Assembly (NCBI RefSeq): GCF_009017415.1
Contig: NC_092404.1
Location: 1,240,001 to 1,304,000 of the forward strand
Direction of reading: 5' to 3'
Origin: Aspergillus flavus
Taxonomy: Eukaryota; Ascomycota; Eurotiomycetes; Eurotiales; Aspergillaceae
DNA: 64,000 nt
Shown here one piece after another: positions 33,006 to 44,944 of this stretch (positions are counted from its first letter, which is position 1; every line of letters starts with the position of its first letter). A program made the translations under genes and the position numbers. Below the pieces are notes generated by a model that had not been told where the DNA came from, did no database searches, and worked only from the letters and a program-made list of their open reading frames with translations.

Positions 33006-33482
33006 TAAATATCGTGCCAGAGTATTTGAGCTGTTTCATGTCATCTTTGCTATCTGCTCCTTGCTGTTTCTGGTTCAGCTTGATTTATTGTAATTTTTTA
33101 GGGGTACGTGAAGGCTTTTGAACGTTCACCAGCGCCTGCAAGATACCAAATATTCGTACTTTCCATTGATCATTATTTTATTGCTCCGTTGTTAGATCTC
33201 GGAATTTTCCTAGTTTATATTCACTGTTGGATACGAAATCCGCCGATCAAACCTTAGGAGATAGCAAATCAGTGCGCCGGTTTCACCATGCTATCGAATA
33301 CCAAAGACATGGTCTTTAGGAACGAGGCCGCGAAAGCCGGAAAAGACTGAAGATGACGATAGACGAGAACAGGAGCGGTACCACTATCTAGATGACGCAA
33401 TTGAGACGTCGCTTTTATGCAGAAGGAAAATAAAGTGGTTGGTAGTAGAAACATTCATGAATCATTCATGGCATTATCGCGC
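33006..33482. other. convergent 3' region
   Basis: 3' ends of the transporter and the cyclophilin genes; no coding signal seen. Confidence 0.6.
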
Positions 33483-34881
33483 TTATGAGAAGAACTTCTG
33501 CGCAGTGGCGCGTTCCTTGGCCTGACGGTCCTTGATGGCCTTCTTGACCTTGGCAATTTCGTTGGTGATGCCGGCGTCGCCGGGGGCCAGCTTCTCGGCT
33601 TCCTGGAGGTCCTTCAGGGCCTCGTCCTCTTCCTTCAGACCGCTGGAGGCCACGGCACGGCGGTAGTAGGCCTTGGCCTTGTCGGCATCCTTCGCATTGG
33701 CGGCGTTGGCGGTGTCCAAGGCGTAGGTAGCCCAGGACCGACCGTTTCCGTACTGTGCCAGTTTGTTGGCCAGAAGGGAAGAGTTGGAGTGCAGGGCAAA
33801 CCGAAGGGCCTTGATCTGACCATCAAGCTCTTTGGGGTCATTCTCATCAGGCTCGGGGAACTCGTGCAAGTAGCGCAGGCCTTTCTGGTACTTCTCCAGA
33901 CCAAGCGCAAGGTTGCCGCTCTTGAAAGCAGCGTTTCCAAAGTTCTTCAGTTCCGACGCAATCTTGAAGCAGACTTGGGCATTAAGCTCCTCGCCTTGGT
34001 GATCATCGGGGAAATCCTCGTAGGGGTCGCCGGTAGCATCAGGGGTTTGCTTATCAGCATCATCGTAGTCCTGGCCCGTGAGCTCACCACACTCGACAAT
34101 AGTGACGTCCTTGACGGGCTTGTCTGCCTGGGTGTTCATGTTCTCGACCTTGCGGACGACACTCTTTCCGTTGATTACTTCTCCAAAAACAACGTGCTTG
34201 CCATCCAGGTGAGGGGTGGGGACGGTAGTGATGAAGAACTGACTTCCGTTGGTGCCGGGGCCAGAGTTGGCCATAGAGAGGAGGAAAGGTTTGTCATGCT
34301 TGAGCTCAAAATTCTCGTCGGGGAATTTCTCGCCGTAAATCGATTCGCCGCCAGTGCCGTTGAATGCAGTGAAGTCACCACCCTGGATCATGAATTGCTT
34401 GATCACACGGTGGAAGATCGAACCTATGCGGTGGGTGTTAGGACGTATGCGCCGTGGGATGCAGAAGCGGGGTTACGCGCCGTACCCTTAAAATGCAATG
34501 GCTTGCCCTGCTTTCCCATGCCCTTCTCTCCGGTACAGAGAGCACGGAAGTTCTCTGCAGTCTTTGGTACGACTGTACAGGGTCAGTGTTTGTGTAGCGA
34601 GAAAAATCTCCGTTGACAATGGGACTGACCATCGTTGAACTGTGAAAGGCGGGGTAGTTAGCAAAGGCTGCTGTACAACCATGAGCAACGGGGGATTGGG
34701 TATCTATAACTAACGTACCAATTCCAGGGCAATACGGCCAGTTTTTTCGTTGCCAATTTGAATGTCAAAGAAGACACGGGGACGACCTGGATTTCGAATG
34801 CGATCAGTACTAGGTTTGCGATGTGAGGGCGGAACCCCACAGCGGAGAAAAAGAGCAAAACGCACGCTGAGAGTCAGCCAT
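33483..34881 (-). CDS. cpr6: Cyp40-type peptidyl-prolyl cis-trans isomerase D (cyclophilin + TPR), 373 aa
   Basis: Five exons on the minus strand: 34881-34866, 34786-34719, 34639-34630, 34572-34486, 34423-33483; the third is a 10-nt micro-exon. The cyclophilin domain (residues about 8-172) starts [20 protein letters not shown] and has the catalytic [15 protein letters not shown] (Arg, Phe, Met, Gln) and NGSQFFITT. The [11 protein letters not shown] segment has His where cyclophilin A has the cyclosporin-contacting Trp, as in Cyp40. The C-terminal half has TPR repeats ([40 protein letters not shown]), which in this family dock on the Hsp90 C-terminus. Strong candidate for a cytosolic Hsp90 co-chaperone. 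Confidence 0.95.
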
Positions 34882-35369
34882 GGTGAGTAGTATAGGAGGC
34901 ACAAAAGTTGGACGGAATAGAGAACTAGGTTGGAAAAGTGGATCGGTAAATAGATTGAGATGATTCAGGTAGAGGAGTCAGTACTCAGTAGGAGACGAGG
35001 GGGAAGGGGAGAGTGAGGTAGAGAAGTGGACTGGAGCTGAAGGTAAGAATGGGAACGAGTGATGCTTCAGGAAGCTTCCATTGATCACGGGTCTCCGCAC
35101 CATGCAATTCTTAGCATTATAATACTTAGTTCTCCCATTCATACGATCTAGACTACTTCCGACGAATCATTCAAGCTGAGGTCAGTCGATCATTGGCGGT
35201 TCCTTTTTTCAATGGATCTTAGAATCATTAATGACATTCATTAATTCCCATTCCATAGTCTATCAATCTATGTACCAACCCAGGGTATAAAAATAAATAA
35301 AGAAATTGAAAGAAAATAGAATGCAACAAGAAGGAGAGGTATCATATGTATAATATAGAAATAGAACCA
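34882..35369. other. intergenic, cpr6 promoter
   Basis: Purine-rich upstream sequence on the plus strand (CT-rich leader for the minus-strand gene). Two inverted TTCNNGAA-like strings near 35073-35083 (TTCAGGAAGCTTCC) would suit a heat-shock factor site, which fits an Hsp90 co-chaperone but is inferred. Confidence 0.4.
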
Positions 35370-36194
35370 TTATTCCAACAACTCGGGAGGTAATTTAATT
35401 TCGATATTCTTCTGCACCGGTTGCGACGGCTCTTCCTTCTCCGATTTCTCCTTCTTCGGCAACTGTGTGTTGATTTCGATCGTAACCTATTGATTTCCCC
35501 ATCCGTTAGCGATTCATTCATAAAAGGGTTAAGGAGCAGCAAAAGAACGAGCAATGGCTATACCGCTGCATCTTCACTGCGGTAATCTACACCCACCGGC
35601 CCATCGTTCTTCAATTCGACCTCCATCATTGCCTGGAAGATACCGTTCTTCACCCGTTCGGGCTTGTAGGCCTCTCCCAGTCGTCGGAAGAAGTAGTCGT
35701 ACAGTTTGCGTGCAGTCTCCACGTCAGCGGCGTCGTGGAAGTCCGGTTGCTTGCCCTTTTTCAATTGGCCATAGAGTGTAAATTGCGACACTGCGACGGT
35801 CAGCAAACACAATCTGGATACAGTCGAAGTATAATCACATACCGCAGAGAATCTCTCCTTCAATATCCTGGACATTTCGCTTCCACTTCGCACCGAATAA
35901 CATCCGTCAGAACCAATCCATCTCGTTACGCACAGTCGAGTCGGCTAATAGCTTACCTGCTTATCTTCATCGCCTGGGAACAACTTGGCTTTCAGTATCC
36001 GCTGTATTAACGTGTCTGCATCCTTCTCTGTGTCTCCCTTGCCAACACCTGCCAGAACGAGCAGACCCCTACCGATTTTGGAGACTAGCTGGCCATCAAC
36101 TGTAACCGACGCGGATTTGACTCGCTGTATAACCGCTGACGTTCGGTTAGTGGAGGTATCTTGGAAGGAGATGAGATGGCGACGAACCCTTCAT
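35370..36194 (-). CDS. dtd1: D-aminoacyl-tRNA deacylase (DTD), 179 aa
   Basis: Five exons on the minus strand: 36194-36188 (7 nt), 36135-35957, 35885-35843, 35790-35597, 35486-35370, all in phase. Starting MKAVIQRVKSASVTVDGQLV, the chain has LAGVGKGDTEKDADTL, the active-site SQFTLYGQLKKGKQPDF and the Gly-cisPro motif NDGPVT, the last split by an intron between Pro and Val. DTD removes D-amino acids (and glycine) misloaded on tRNA in the cytosol. The C-terminal about 35 residues after NTQLP are a Lys/Glu-rich extension beyond the bacterial length. The start is fixed by the 7-nt exon supplying Met-Lys. It is divergent from the NOT3 gene. Confidence 0.95.
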
Positions 36195-36955
36195 AATGAG
36201 ATGAACCGACCGATAGGCGTATAAATAAGTCGTAAGTTGAATAAAGTGGTTTATAATGAATGCGACAAAACTGTATTCCCGGGTATAATCAGCTAGCGAA
36301 CACCGCGCTCGAGGGAACCATTATTCATTCATGGCATTTATAGATCTGTAGCCGCGTGCTGAAAACGGAGCTTTCACTTACCGTGAGCATTCACAACACA
36401 GGTGGGTTCAAGGTCGGCGACTAGAAGACCACTGAATCGCAAATGCGAGGCGAAGCAAAGTAGTCATATACTCTTATAGAAACTTGAGGCAGAATTATCG
36501 GCCAAGAAAGAGGAGTAAGAAAGGCAGATGATCGGAGGAAAGTTAAGTGGTTCCCGCGATGAATACTCCGTAACCTAAGGCACACACTTAAGGTATCTAC
36601 AAACTGATTTCAATACTGAGTTACGCCGCCCGTCAAGTCTTGGCGCCAACTGAGCTCTTCGACAGGCGCTGGATCCATACCACATATCAGGAGATTGTCT
36701 ACCCTTCACCCCCAGGACTTCTCTTGACAATCAATCAATTCACTCACCCACCGCGCACACGTCCTTCAATTTAGGATAGAGTTGCCCGGCAACCTTGATC
36801 CTTATTTACAGCCCCCCGGAATTCCTAGACGTCGAGTTCATAACGAATTCCCCCATCCGCCCTACCTTTCTCCGCTTCCCACCCACCCTGAACCCACACC
36901 TCAAGTGCAATTTTCAGCCTCCTTCCGTGGCCATCTGTTCATGTGAACAGCAGCC
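36195..36955. promoter_or_regulatory. divergent promoter region (dtd1 / not3)
   Basis: 761 bases between opposed starts; the not3 side has a long CT-rich leader (36770-36950). No specific site was recognised. Confidence 0.5.
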
Positions 36956-39023
36956 ATGACATCGCGAAAGACGCAGCAAGAGATCGACAAGACCTTCAAG
37001 AAGGTCGCCGAAGGTATTCAGTCGTTCGAGGGCATCTACGAGAAGATCCGATCCACGTCAAATCCGACCCAACGGGATAAGCTTGAGGAGAACTTGAAAC
37101 GGGAGATCAAGAAGCTCCAAAGGTATCGCGACCAAATCAAGTCATGGGCATCAGGCAATGAGGTCAAAGACAAGGGACCGCTGCTGGAGCAGCGCCGAGC
37201 CATCGAAACTGTGGGCTAACGATTCCCCGACAAATCCTGCCCTCCAACGGCTTATCGGACTTGCGAGTAGCTAACACAGGTGCAGTGCATGGAGCAGTTC
37301 AAAGCGGTAGAAAAGGAAATGAAGACGAAAGCATACTCGAAAGAGGGCCTTTCGGCCGCATCCAGACTCGATCCGAGAGAAAAGGAAAAGGTGGAGACAA
37401 GTGACTTCTTATCGAGCATGGTCGACGAGTTACAACAAAAGATTGAGGCCATGGAGGCTGAGGAAGAGACGCTGCATATGCAGATGAAGAAGGGCAAGAA
37501 GGACGTCGCCAGGGCCAACCGGTTAGCGGATCTTCAGCGGATAACGGAACGACATAAGTGGCATGTCAATAAGCTGGAACTCTTGCTACGATCGCTGCAG
37601 AACGGCAACGTGGAGGTAAACCAAGTCTTGGACTTGAAAGAAAGCATAAAGTACTATGTTGAAGACGGGCATAATGTGGACTACTCTGGAGAGGATGAGA
37701 CGCTTTATGATGACCTAAACCTAGATGGTGAGACTGAGGCACAGTTCGGCATGACGGGTGACAACGACCGGGTATCATCGCAGGATACACAGTCCGTCCA
37801 GGAGGAAGACCTGGACTTGAGACCGAAACCCATTAAGAGTGAATCCACGGCGCCTCGAAGACCCTCAGCGCAGATGAAATCGCCGCTCCCAGTGCTTGCG
37901 ACGCTACATCCGTCAACGTCCACCAGTGGCACATCTGGGATGAAGCCCGCACCACCGCCCACCCGTCTACCTGGGGAGACCCTCAAATATGCCTCCGCGG
38001 CGGCCGCGGCGGCAGCCAGCGATAAGAACGGTGTTGGCATTGCTCCCCTCCCTCCACCGCCGGGCGCAAGTCCTGCTTTCCCAGCTGCCAGTTTGGCCTC
38101 GAGACCTTCATCGACTGCTTCCCCTAGCATTGCCTCGGTGCAACCTGTATCTAAACCGACCGCAACGACAAGTATTGCTTCGGAGGAGCGGTCCAAGACA
38201 CCCGCGCTCAGCCCCAATGTCACCGCCGCGAGTGCGTCGAATACGGTACAGTCGACGCCTGCGACCAAGAAGGCGGAGGCCTCAGCTACCAAGGAACCAC
38301 AGCCAACGGTGAACGGTGAGGCGAGCAAGGAAGAGTCGCGCGAGGAGGAATCGATATACCATCTGCCTCCGGGGCTGCAAGATCTGATCCATTCCTTTGA
38401 GGTGACCAAGAGCCGAGCGGCAGCACAAAGTTCCACAAACCCCCCTCCTTCAGTGCAACGGCTCCTTACGGCATCTCTTAACACCTGCCCCGAGCCGGCG
38501 GATGCAGAAAAGCCACGTCACTATAAACCTCAGAACCCGTACAACACCCCTCTTTATTACCCTCAAGAGCCTCTTGCCATCTTCGACGACCCCCGATTAT
38601 ACGACACGGGGCGGATCGATACGGATACACTGTTCTACCTGTTTTATTACCGACAAGGCACGTATCAGCAATTCTTGGCGGCCAAAGCGCTCAAGAACCA
38701 AAGTTGGCGATTCCACAAGCAGTACCAGACCTGGTTCCAACGGCACGAGGAACCCAAGACCATCACGGAGGAATTCGAACAAGGGACGTATCGGTTCTTT
38801 GATTACGAGAGTACATGGTGAGTGGAGTCTTCTCTTTCATTTCTCCTTTTTTTTTTTTCGAAGCCATCTTTCCCCTTTTTGCCCTGTTTTCATTGAAGTT
38901 GTTTTACATGTCGGAGTTCAATCTCCGATGTGTCTCGGACAAACCGCTAACCCAGCACCCAGGATGAACCGTCGTAAGGCCGATTTCAAGTTTGTCTACA
39001 AGTACCTGGAAGACGAACTATAA
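36956..39023 (+). CDS. not3: CCR4-NOT complex subunit NOT3/NOT5, 615 aa
   Basis: Exons 36956-37210, 37286-38817 and 38963-39023. The N-terminus (MTSRKTQQEIDKTFKKVAEG, DKLEENLKREIKKLQRYRDQ) is the Not3 coiled-coil domain, about 230 residues. The middle is Ser/Pro/Ala-rich and disordered. The C-terminal NOT box ends in FYLFYYRQGTYQQFLAAKAL, SWRFHKQYQTWFQRHEEPK and TYRFFDYESTWMNRRKADF. The family aids deadenylation and decay of mRNA. Acceptor at 37283-37285 is preferred because it keeps the family spacing IET-x-MEQF; the upstream AG would add Val-Gln. Confidence 0.95.
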
Positions 39024-41893
39024 TGCGGCTTTAGTCTCCTTGTTTCTTTGAGTTCGTGTATGTATGGTAGGCATTAGGTCCAATTATTTGCGGTGTGGTT
39101 ATGGGTCCTCTACACTGGAGACAGGCATTGAGTTTCAGATCGTTCGGGTTGCCGACGGATGGGAGTCTGTCATTTCTTTTGACTTTTTTTTTTCTTCTCC
39201 CTTTTTTTTCACTTCTTTGTGTTTGCGAGATTTCTTCAGGAACGAGTAAACGACTGGGACTGCGGGACAGGGGAGTTCTGCGCTGATCTTGCGTGGCGGC
39301 TGATGGAATATACAGCCATGTCTTATGCACACACTGTTGGGTTGGCCCCATTGAGGAATGCAACCATCGTCCAGATATCTTTGACCGATGATGATTATTA
39401 CTGCATGCGTTTCCGTGTTCAGACTCGTCTGGCCCGGGTCTGGCGTTCTGGAATCCGTAGCGATCAGGAGAAGCGTAGCCCGAAGCAGCAATCCGAGCCG
39501 CCGTGTGGCTCACGATCATCCAAGGTTGGACAGATGAAGCCGAGTCTGCATCCACCTGCGGAGTTCACCAGTGGGATGGTTTATCACTGTCGGACAAAGA
39601 AGAAGAAACATGAAACAGTAGTAGAGAAGTAAACGTTCTGCTAGTGAACGGTTGCTGCTATAATTATTTTGCTCGTATAATTGGACGAGCGAGATGAACC
39701 TACGGTCAGCTATCGCGAGCAGTCAGGACTCAGTAGTGGGTAGGAGTGGTAGTCGTTAGTTAGTACAGACAAGAGAGGTTCAGATGCTATGACTAAGGTC
39801 GGTTAGGGCGATCACCGGACTTGGACCTTTTACGCTTTCTGTGCCCGACACACAGACAACCAGAAAACAAAGGACAACAATTGATTTCTCCGTCTCGTTC
39901 TCGCTCTTGCGCTGTATCTGCGTGTGTCTCTCGCCCGTCCGCCTCACTCACCGTCGAGTCATTTGTTAAACGCAAATTAAAAGCCTCAAAAAATAATTAA
40001 ATGACGGTCAGACTAAAAAGTACCTCACATCTTCAAAAATCCCTCACGGAAACGACTCAAAGTTCCCCCTGCATGGACTAGTAGAATTACTTCTTACGGG
40101 GTGGCTGGTGGAAGGAATAGAATCATCGATCATCAATCAATCGATTGTGAGTGGTAGTACCAAAGATATCAGCATCAGCATCATCCAGAACATGTACATA
40201 CTATGTCGTAGTTGCAAGTGGGCTGTGCGGCTAAAGGGTAGCCACTAGTTTACCAGTGTCCCAACTTACCCAAGATACGTACTCAGTGAGAATCCGCCCC
40301 TCCATGGATTCAATCCGAGAAATCCAAGTTCCCAATTGAATTAATTTCCTTATTCATTATGTGGTTCTTTTATTAGGAGAAAAGTAAACCTTGATTTTGG
40401 ACGGATTTTATTCATTGATTTTCCTCCCCAGACTTTTGTGTTCACCGAATGAAGGGACTTGGCGCCAAGGCCGACGGCTCCACAGCCACAAGGCTGTCGA
40501 ATCGCTGATTTTCGTCCCGAGAGAATCAAAGAAAATGAGTCGGAAAACGTGCCGACCTGGAAAATCAAGTCAAGTTGGGTGTTCATGCCTTTTCATGCCT
40601 GCTCCCCCCATGTCAGTACGTACGGGACGGTCCCTGGTTAGCATCAGGAACAATCATAGTTCTCTTCATTATGCTAATTATACTAATTATAATATTCACG
40701 ATCTTCATAAACTTCAACCGGTTATAATAATACAACAAAGCAATACTACTATAGAAAAAAATATAAAAAATATAAAAAATGAAAAAAAAATACAAAATTA
40801 AAATGAACGATAAGAGAAATAGAATAAAATAAATAAAAAAAAGAATAATCCAGTCAAACAAAAGTCAGGAGCCGAATCGGGTAAAGTCAGGCAGATGACT
40901 GTCCCCAAACCATAGTTGACCATCATCGCCATCTTCTCCACCGCTTCTCTTTCCTTCGACGGAGATAATATCAACAATCTCCTCGGAGCACAATCCCCCT
41001 CCTCCGCCTGCAGTGGATACAGTAACAACAACCGCTCTTCGAGGGATTCATCAGTGCGTTCCGATCAGTGAAGGGAAAATAAAAACCCACGGTCCAAGTC
41101 ATTCCTGACGAATGAGACCCGGTCCAAGAAGACCGGAGGGAGACTAGGATGTCCGTTTAGGGCAAGACTCTAGTCGGGTGCCATGTCTGCCTTATTGGTT
41201 TCGAAGGGTCCACCTGTACTTGGACCTTGTGGGGTTGGATTTAGTGCGCCTGGACGATGATGTAAAGTTCAAGCAGGAAGCATCATCATCTGTGGTGTTA
41301 CCTGTTGTCAGTTATTCCTTATCGGCCCGTGTTTGCAGTGCCCCTGGGGCTGGATCTACCAATCATCCCCTGCCAGGGCATCACCGGTCAATTCCACTCA
41401 TCCCCTAGAAGCCTGGCAGAACCTTCGATCCTTTCTAGCGGCGTTCTTAGCGTCAGCAACGCAAGGACGCTTCACTTCCGCTGCGCCAATAAGACGCATC
41501 CGCGGTTCGTGGCAGTGCGTCGCAGACGTTCGCTACTGCATTCCCCGGCCAATATTCATGTCGACTTCCTGCATGGGTCCCCCCAGCTGGCATTCTTAGT
41601 CGTGGATCGTAGAGCTGTTGCTCACCTGATGATGTCGCCATGGATCTCCTTCGTGTTATTAACACGCCAGACGGGTCCCCCTAGTCAGACATCGTTGTGG
41701 AGAAAGCGCGGTTTGCTTTGCTCTACTCCATGTGCAACCTACAAACCTCGAGATACTCGCCTTATATAAAGAACTCGACTCCCCCTCAAACCTGGGGATA
41801 CTTACCCACTGGCCTTCAATAAGTTTTGACTTCCACTGCGATTGACTTGACCAACCTACTGGATTCCTTCCTTTCTTTTTCCCAGTATACATA
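39024..41893. other. 2.9-kb gene-free region upstream of the C2H2 gene
   Basis: Contains the not3 3' end, CT-rich tracts and, at 40650-40860, very AT-rich sequence with A/T runs. An open frame at 39219-39632 (+) has no coding character that I trust. The nearest likely use is a long promoter and leader for the downstream regulator. Confidence 0.5.
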
Positions 41894-42130
41894 ATGTTGC
41901 GTTACTCTTCTCCAATGGTATGCAATTGATGGTGTTTCTTTCCTACTTTTCTTCTTCTCTTCATTTTCTCTGATTGTCTGTATGATAATAAATGTGACAA
42001 TATTTTGCTCTCTTGCGTACTTGCACAGTACACATCAACAGCATCAAGTAACTCAACTAACCGTCGAACTTCAGAACCCTCATGCGGCGGCATGCCCTCC
42101 CATGGAGCACTCCTACTCGACCAGCAGTGA
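41894..42130 (+). promoter_or_regulatory. spliced upstream ORF overlapping the C2H2 start
   Basis: An ATG at 41894 opens a frame through 41917; a GTATGC intron (41918-42028, TTGCACAG acceptor) joins it to 42029-42130, where it stops at TGA. The 41-codon frame begins MLRYSSPM and ends beyond the main ATG (42102), in another frame, so it overlaps the main start by 29 bases. Overlapping upstream ORFs usually lower translation of the main frame. Confidence 0.45.
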
Positions 42131-42809
42131 GGAGTCCATGCAGTCTCCCATGGGATATTATGATATGTACAGCATGGCGAGCAACGATTTCGAGCTCTAC
42201 CATGCCCAGTCCAACGCATCCTCCTATTCTTCCTCCTACCCATCTTCCAACTATTCCTATTCCTCCTTCGGCTCCTACGATTCGGGCTCTTTTGAGGCGT
42301 CTTCCTACGACTCTGGCTCCTATGAATTTACCACGCCTCCGCCCATCTACTGCCCACCGGATCTCAATCCACATTTCGCCCCACAGTACTTTTCCTCCCC
42401 GGTTCAGGGCACATGGCCCACTCCCCCTGCGCAGGTCTCACCTGTGGAGGAGATCCCCTACCCCCCACTGGAGACCAACTACACTCCGTGCGAGACAGCC
42501 AAGTAAGTATCAACCCATGGAATAGGTTCAGCCATCTCATTTCGCAACGATGCTAACTGACTGTCTAGACCGGTGAAGCCCTACGTCTGTGAGTGCGGCC
42601 GGGCGTTCACTCGACCGGCGGACCTGAAGCGGCACGAGTCCAGCGTCCACAACCCTGTCTTCCAGGACTGCCCGGTGCAGGGATGCATCCGCAAGGACAG
42701 CAATGGCTTCCCGCGCCGAGACCACTTGATTGAGCATCTGCGGTCGTACCACCATCTCAATGTGCCGAAGCGCCGTGCGGCTACTAAGCGGGTGGCAAAG
42801 GCGGCTTAA
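42102..42809 (+). CDS. small C2H2 zinc-finger transcription factor, 213 aa
   Basis: Exons 42102-42502 and 42569-42809. The N-terminal about 130 residues are Ser/Tyr-rich (repeated SYDSGS-like and SSYPSSNYSYSS runs), followed by a Pro-rich linker. The C-terminus holds two adjacent fingers: CECGRAFTRPADLKRHESSVH and CPVQGCIRKDSNGFPRRDHLI with a downstream His pair in EHLRSYHH, then a basic KRRAATKR tail. This finger pair resembles those of FlbC-type developmental regulators, but the short length makes orthology uncertain. The chosen ATG is the first in frame after the 5' intron; an in-frame extension exists upstream but lacks a start. Confidence 0.8.
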
Positions 42810-44377
42810 GATGCGACACGGTGATGTCTTGGCTTGCCTCTCTCGTAAGGGCTTGGGCCCTTGACGATGGTTGTTCATTGGCTTCAGGGAAGGCAGTGAT
42901 CAACCATATGTGACTGCGTGACATGCTTGGCGCCTCTTCCTCCCCTGGCATGATTTCTTTGTCTATACCTTATCCCCCTGGTTCATACTCTGCATGTGTT
43001 GTATCCACTATCTTTTCTTCGTCTGCATCGTCGACCATGACGACCCGCATCCTTTTTTACTGTGTTTTTTTTTTTTTTTTGGATTCAGGTTCATGTATTG
43101 ATGACGAGTTATGTACGGATACCAGACCGGCGTTACGCGATAGACGGTGCATTGTATCGTCTGGGCTTTGCTTTTCTTCTTTTCTCTTCTATTGAACACG
43201 GACATGGCCGTCTCTGAGGGGCTCAGAACCGCAGACAACATGTCCATTAATTTTATTTTTTATTTTTTACTTTTTTTTCCCTTTCTCAGTCCCCCTGTTA
43301 ATTCTCATTCCCCCCTTTGCTTTTTACCTTTCCATCAAGCTCGAGCTTCAAGATACACAAGACAAGACGGCGTCGGAGTTAATGCTTTACATTATAATCC
43401 AATAAACCTACTTCTGTAATAACGTTGTACATCCTCGGCAATTTAGGATAAATACGTTGTAGTACCCAACACACTGCAGCCTTAACCAGACTAAGCCGAC
43501 ACTAAAGCAAGCAAGCCCCAGTCCAAGTCCAAGTCCAAGTCCCAAGAAAGAGAGGAAAAGAGAGAGAGATCTCTTTGTTCCCTCCCCTCGGGCCCCCCGA
43601 TAACCATCAGTCATCAATCAATCATAAAAACCCCTCCTCAGAAATAAGATTTCCTTTATACTTACAACCCCACAAACGAACACAACCCAAACAACAAACC
43701 CGCCACCATAATATCAACAACCAAGGAACTTGACCCCCCGGCCCCTAGAATCAACCAAACAAGAAAAACACAATTGATAAAAAGATAGTAATCAGCTACA
43801 AAAATAGTTCCGCCGTCACCAGGGATGATCTCCAACCTTATTTTTGACTCCTTTTAGCCAGGTACAGGATTGCTTTCACTGGGTGGATCCGAAGATATGG
43901 TTGAGGGAGAACAAAGAAAATCGAGTGATCTGCTTCGGTTTTCCCTGCTTGCTGGGAAGTGCCGTAAATAACATCCTGGGAAAAGTTTATGCGGAATGGC
44001 TGGGGTTTTGTGTTTCATGTTTTTTTCTGGCTTGGGTTAGTTAGGTAGGTACATAGGTAGTGGAAGTTAGGTATGGAGTACTCCGTCGTTGGATCATTAA
44101 GGCTTTTGTTTGATAGTCTTGGTCTTAGGGTTTGTTTTACTCTGAGACGAGGTGATATACTTGGCAGGGACTGATGAATTGGCCCTGCATGAAAGAGATG
44201 CGGATGGAAATAGAATGTTTTCTCTTTGCTTTGGGGTTAAAAAAAGTAACAAACTGGTTCTTATTCTCATTCTCATTCTCAGCCTTAGTTCAAGATATGG
44301 AGTACACTTAGATACATACTAAGATTAACACCTCCCAACCACCCCAATCCCCACCTATACGAATCCAAAGAACAGAA
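42810..44377. other. 1.6-kb gene-free region between convergent genes
   Basis: Contains homopolymer T runs (43064-43080, 43255-43285), a short AAGTCC direct repeat at 43515-43545 and TTCTCA repeats at 44262-44282. Frames here are short and low complexity. Nothing coding is supported. Confidence 0.55.
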
Positions 44378-44944
44378 TCACAACGAAGAAAACCCAACAA
44401 AACACTCCCCTCTCGCCCTCCACCGTCCCTCCCCACCACCAGCCCTACTACCACACATCCTAGACCTATCTTTAGCCGAAACAACCCACTCAAACCCCAC
44501 CCCCTCCTCCTCAAGCATCAATCTCTTCCGCTCCAGATTAGCATGTCCACTCGCTGGCCCAGCGCCCATGTACCCGCCCAACCCGCCGTCGGCACTGAGG
44601 ACCCGGTGACAGGGCACATCCGGAGCGAAGGGGTTCGTCCGCATGGCGGTGCCGATTGCGCGCGCGCTGGAGCTGAGGTGCTTTGCCAGGGCGGCGTAGG
44701 TTGTCCAGCGGCCGGCGGGGATGGTGAGGAGGGTGAGGTATACGCGCCGTTGGTGGGGGGTTAGGGTTGGGTGGGATTTTATGCGGTGGATTTGTTTGAG
44801 GGTATTTGGGTTGGGGTTGGGGTTGCTTTTGTGAGTGAGTGTAGGTGTGGATGGAGATGGGGATGGAGGTTGAGATGGGGTTGTGGATGGGGTGAGAGTG
44901 GTTGTGGTTGTATGTGGCGGTGGTGCTTGGGGTCTGGTGGTCAT
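44378..44944 (-). CDS. methylated-DNA-protein-cysteine methyltransferase (MGMT), 188 aa
   Basis: Intronless. After a Thr/Pro-rich N-terminal about 50 residues, the alkyltransferase domain runs from VYLTLLTIPAGRWTTYAAL through the helix-turn-helix SARAIGTAMRTNPFAPDVPC to the active-site PCHR (Cys accepts the alkyl group) and SADGGLGGYMG. The enzyme removes alkyl groups from O6 of guanine in the nucleus. The low-complexity N- and C-terminal extensions (including a Gly/Arg-rich tail) are unlike the compact bacterial Ogt; the tail may partly be non-native if an unseen intron exists. Confidence 0.9.
   Translation of the reverse strand: MTTRPQAPPPHTTTTTLTPSTTPSQPPSPSPSTPTLTHKSNPNPNPNTLKQIHRIKSHPTLTPHQRRVYLTLLTIPAGRWTTYAALAKHLSSSARAIGTAMRTNPFAPDVPCHRVLSADGGLGGYMGAGPASGHANLERKRLMLEEEGVGFEWVVSAKDRSRMCGSRAGGGEGRWRARGECFVGFSSL

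Noticed and set aside
39219..39632. 137-codon open frame downstream of not3
   Set aside because: Composition is unlike neighbouring genes and the reading frame crosses low-complexity T-rich sequence; more likely 3' flank.
40640..40860. Very AT-rich stretch considered as a mobile-element relic or RIP-mutated repeat
   Set aside because: No terminal repeats, target duplications or transposase remnants seen; simple A/T runs explain it.
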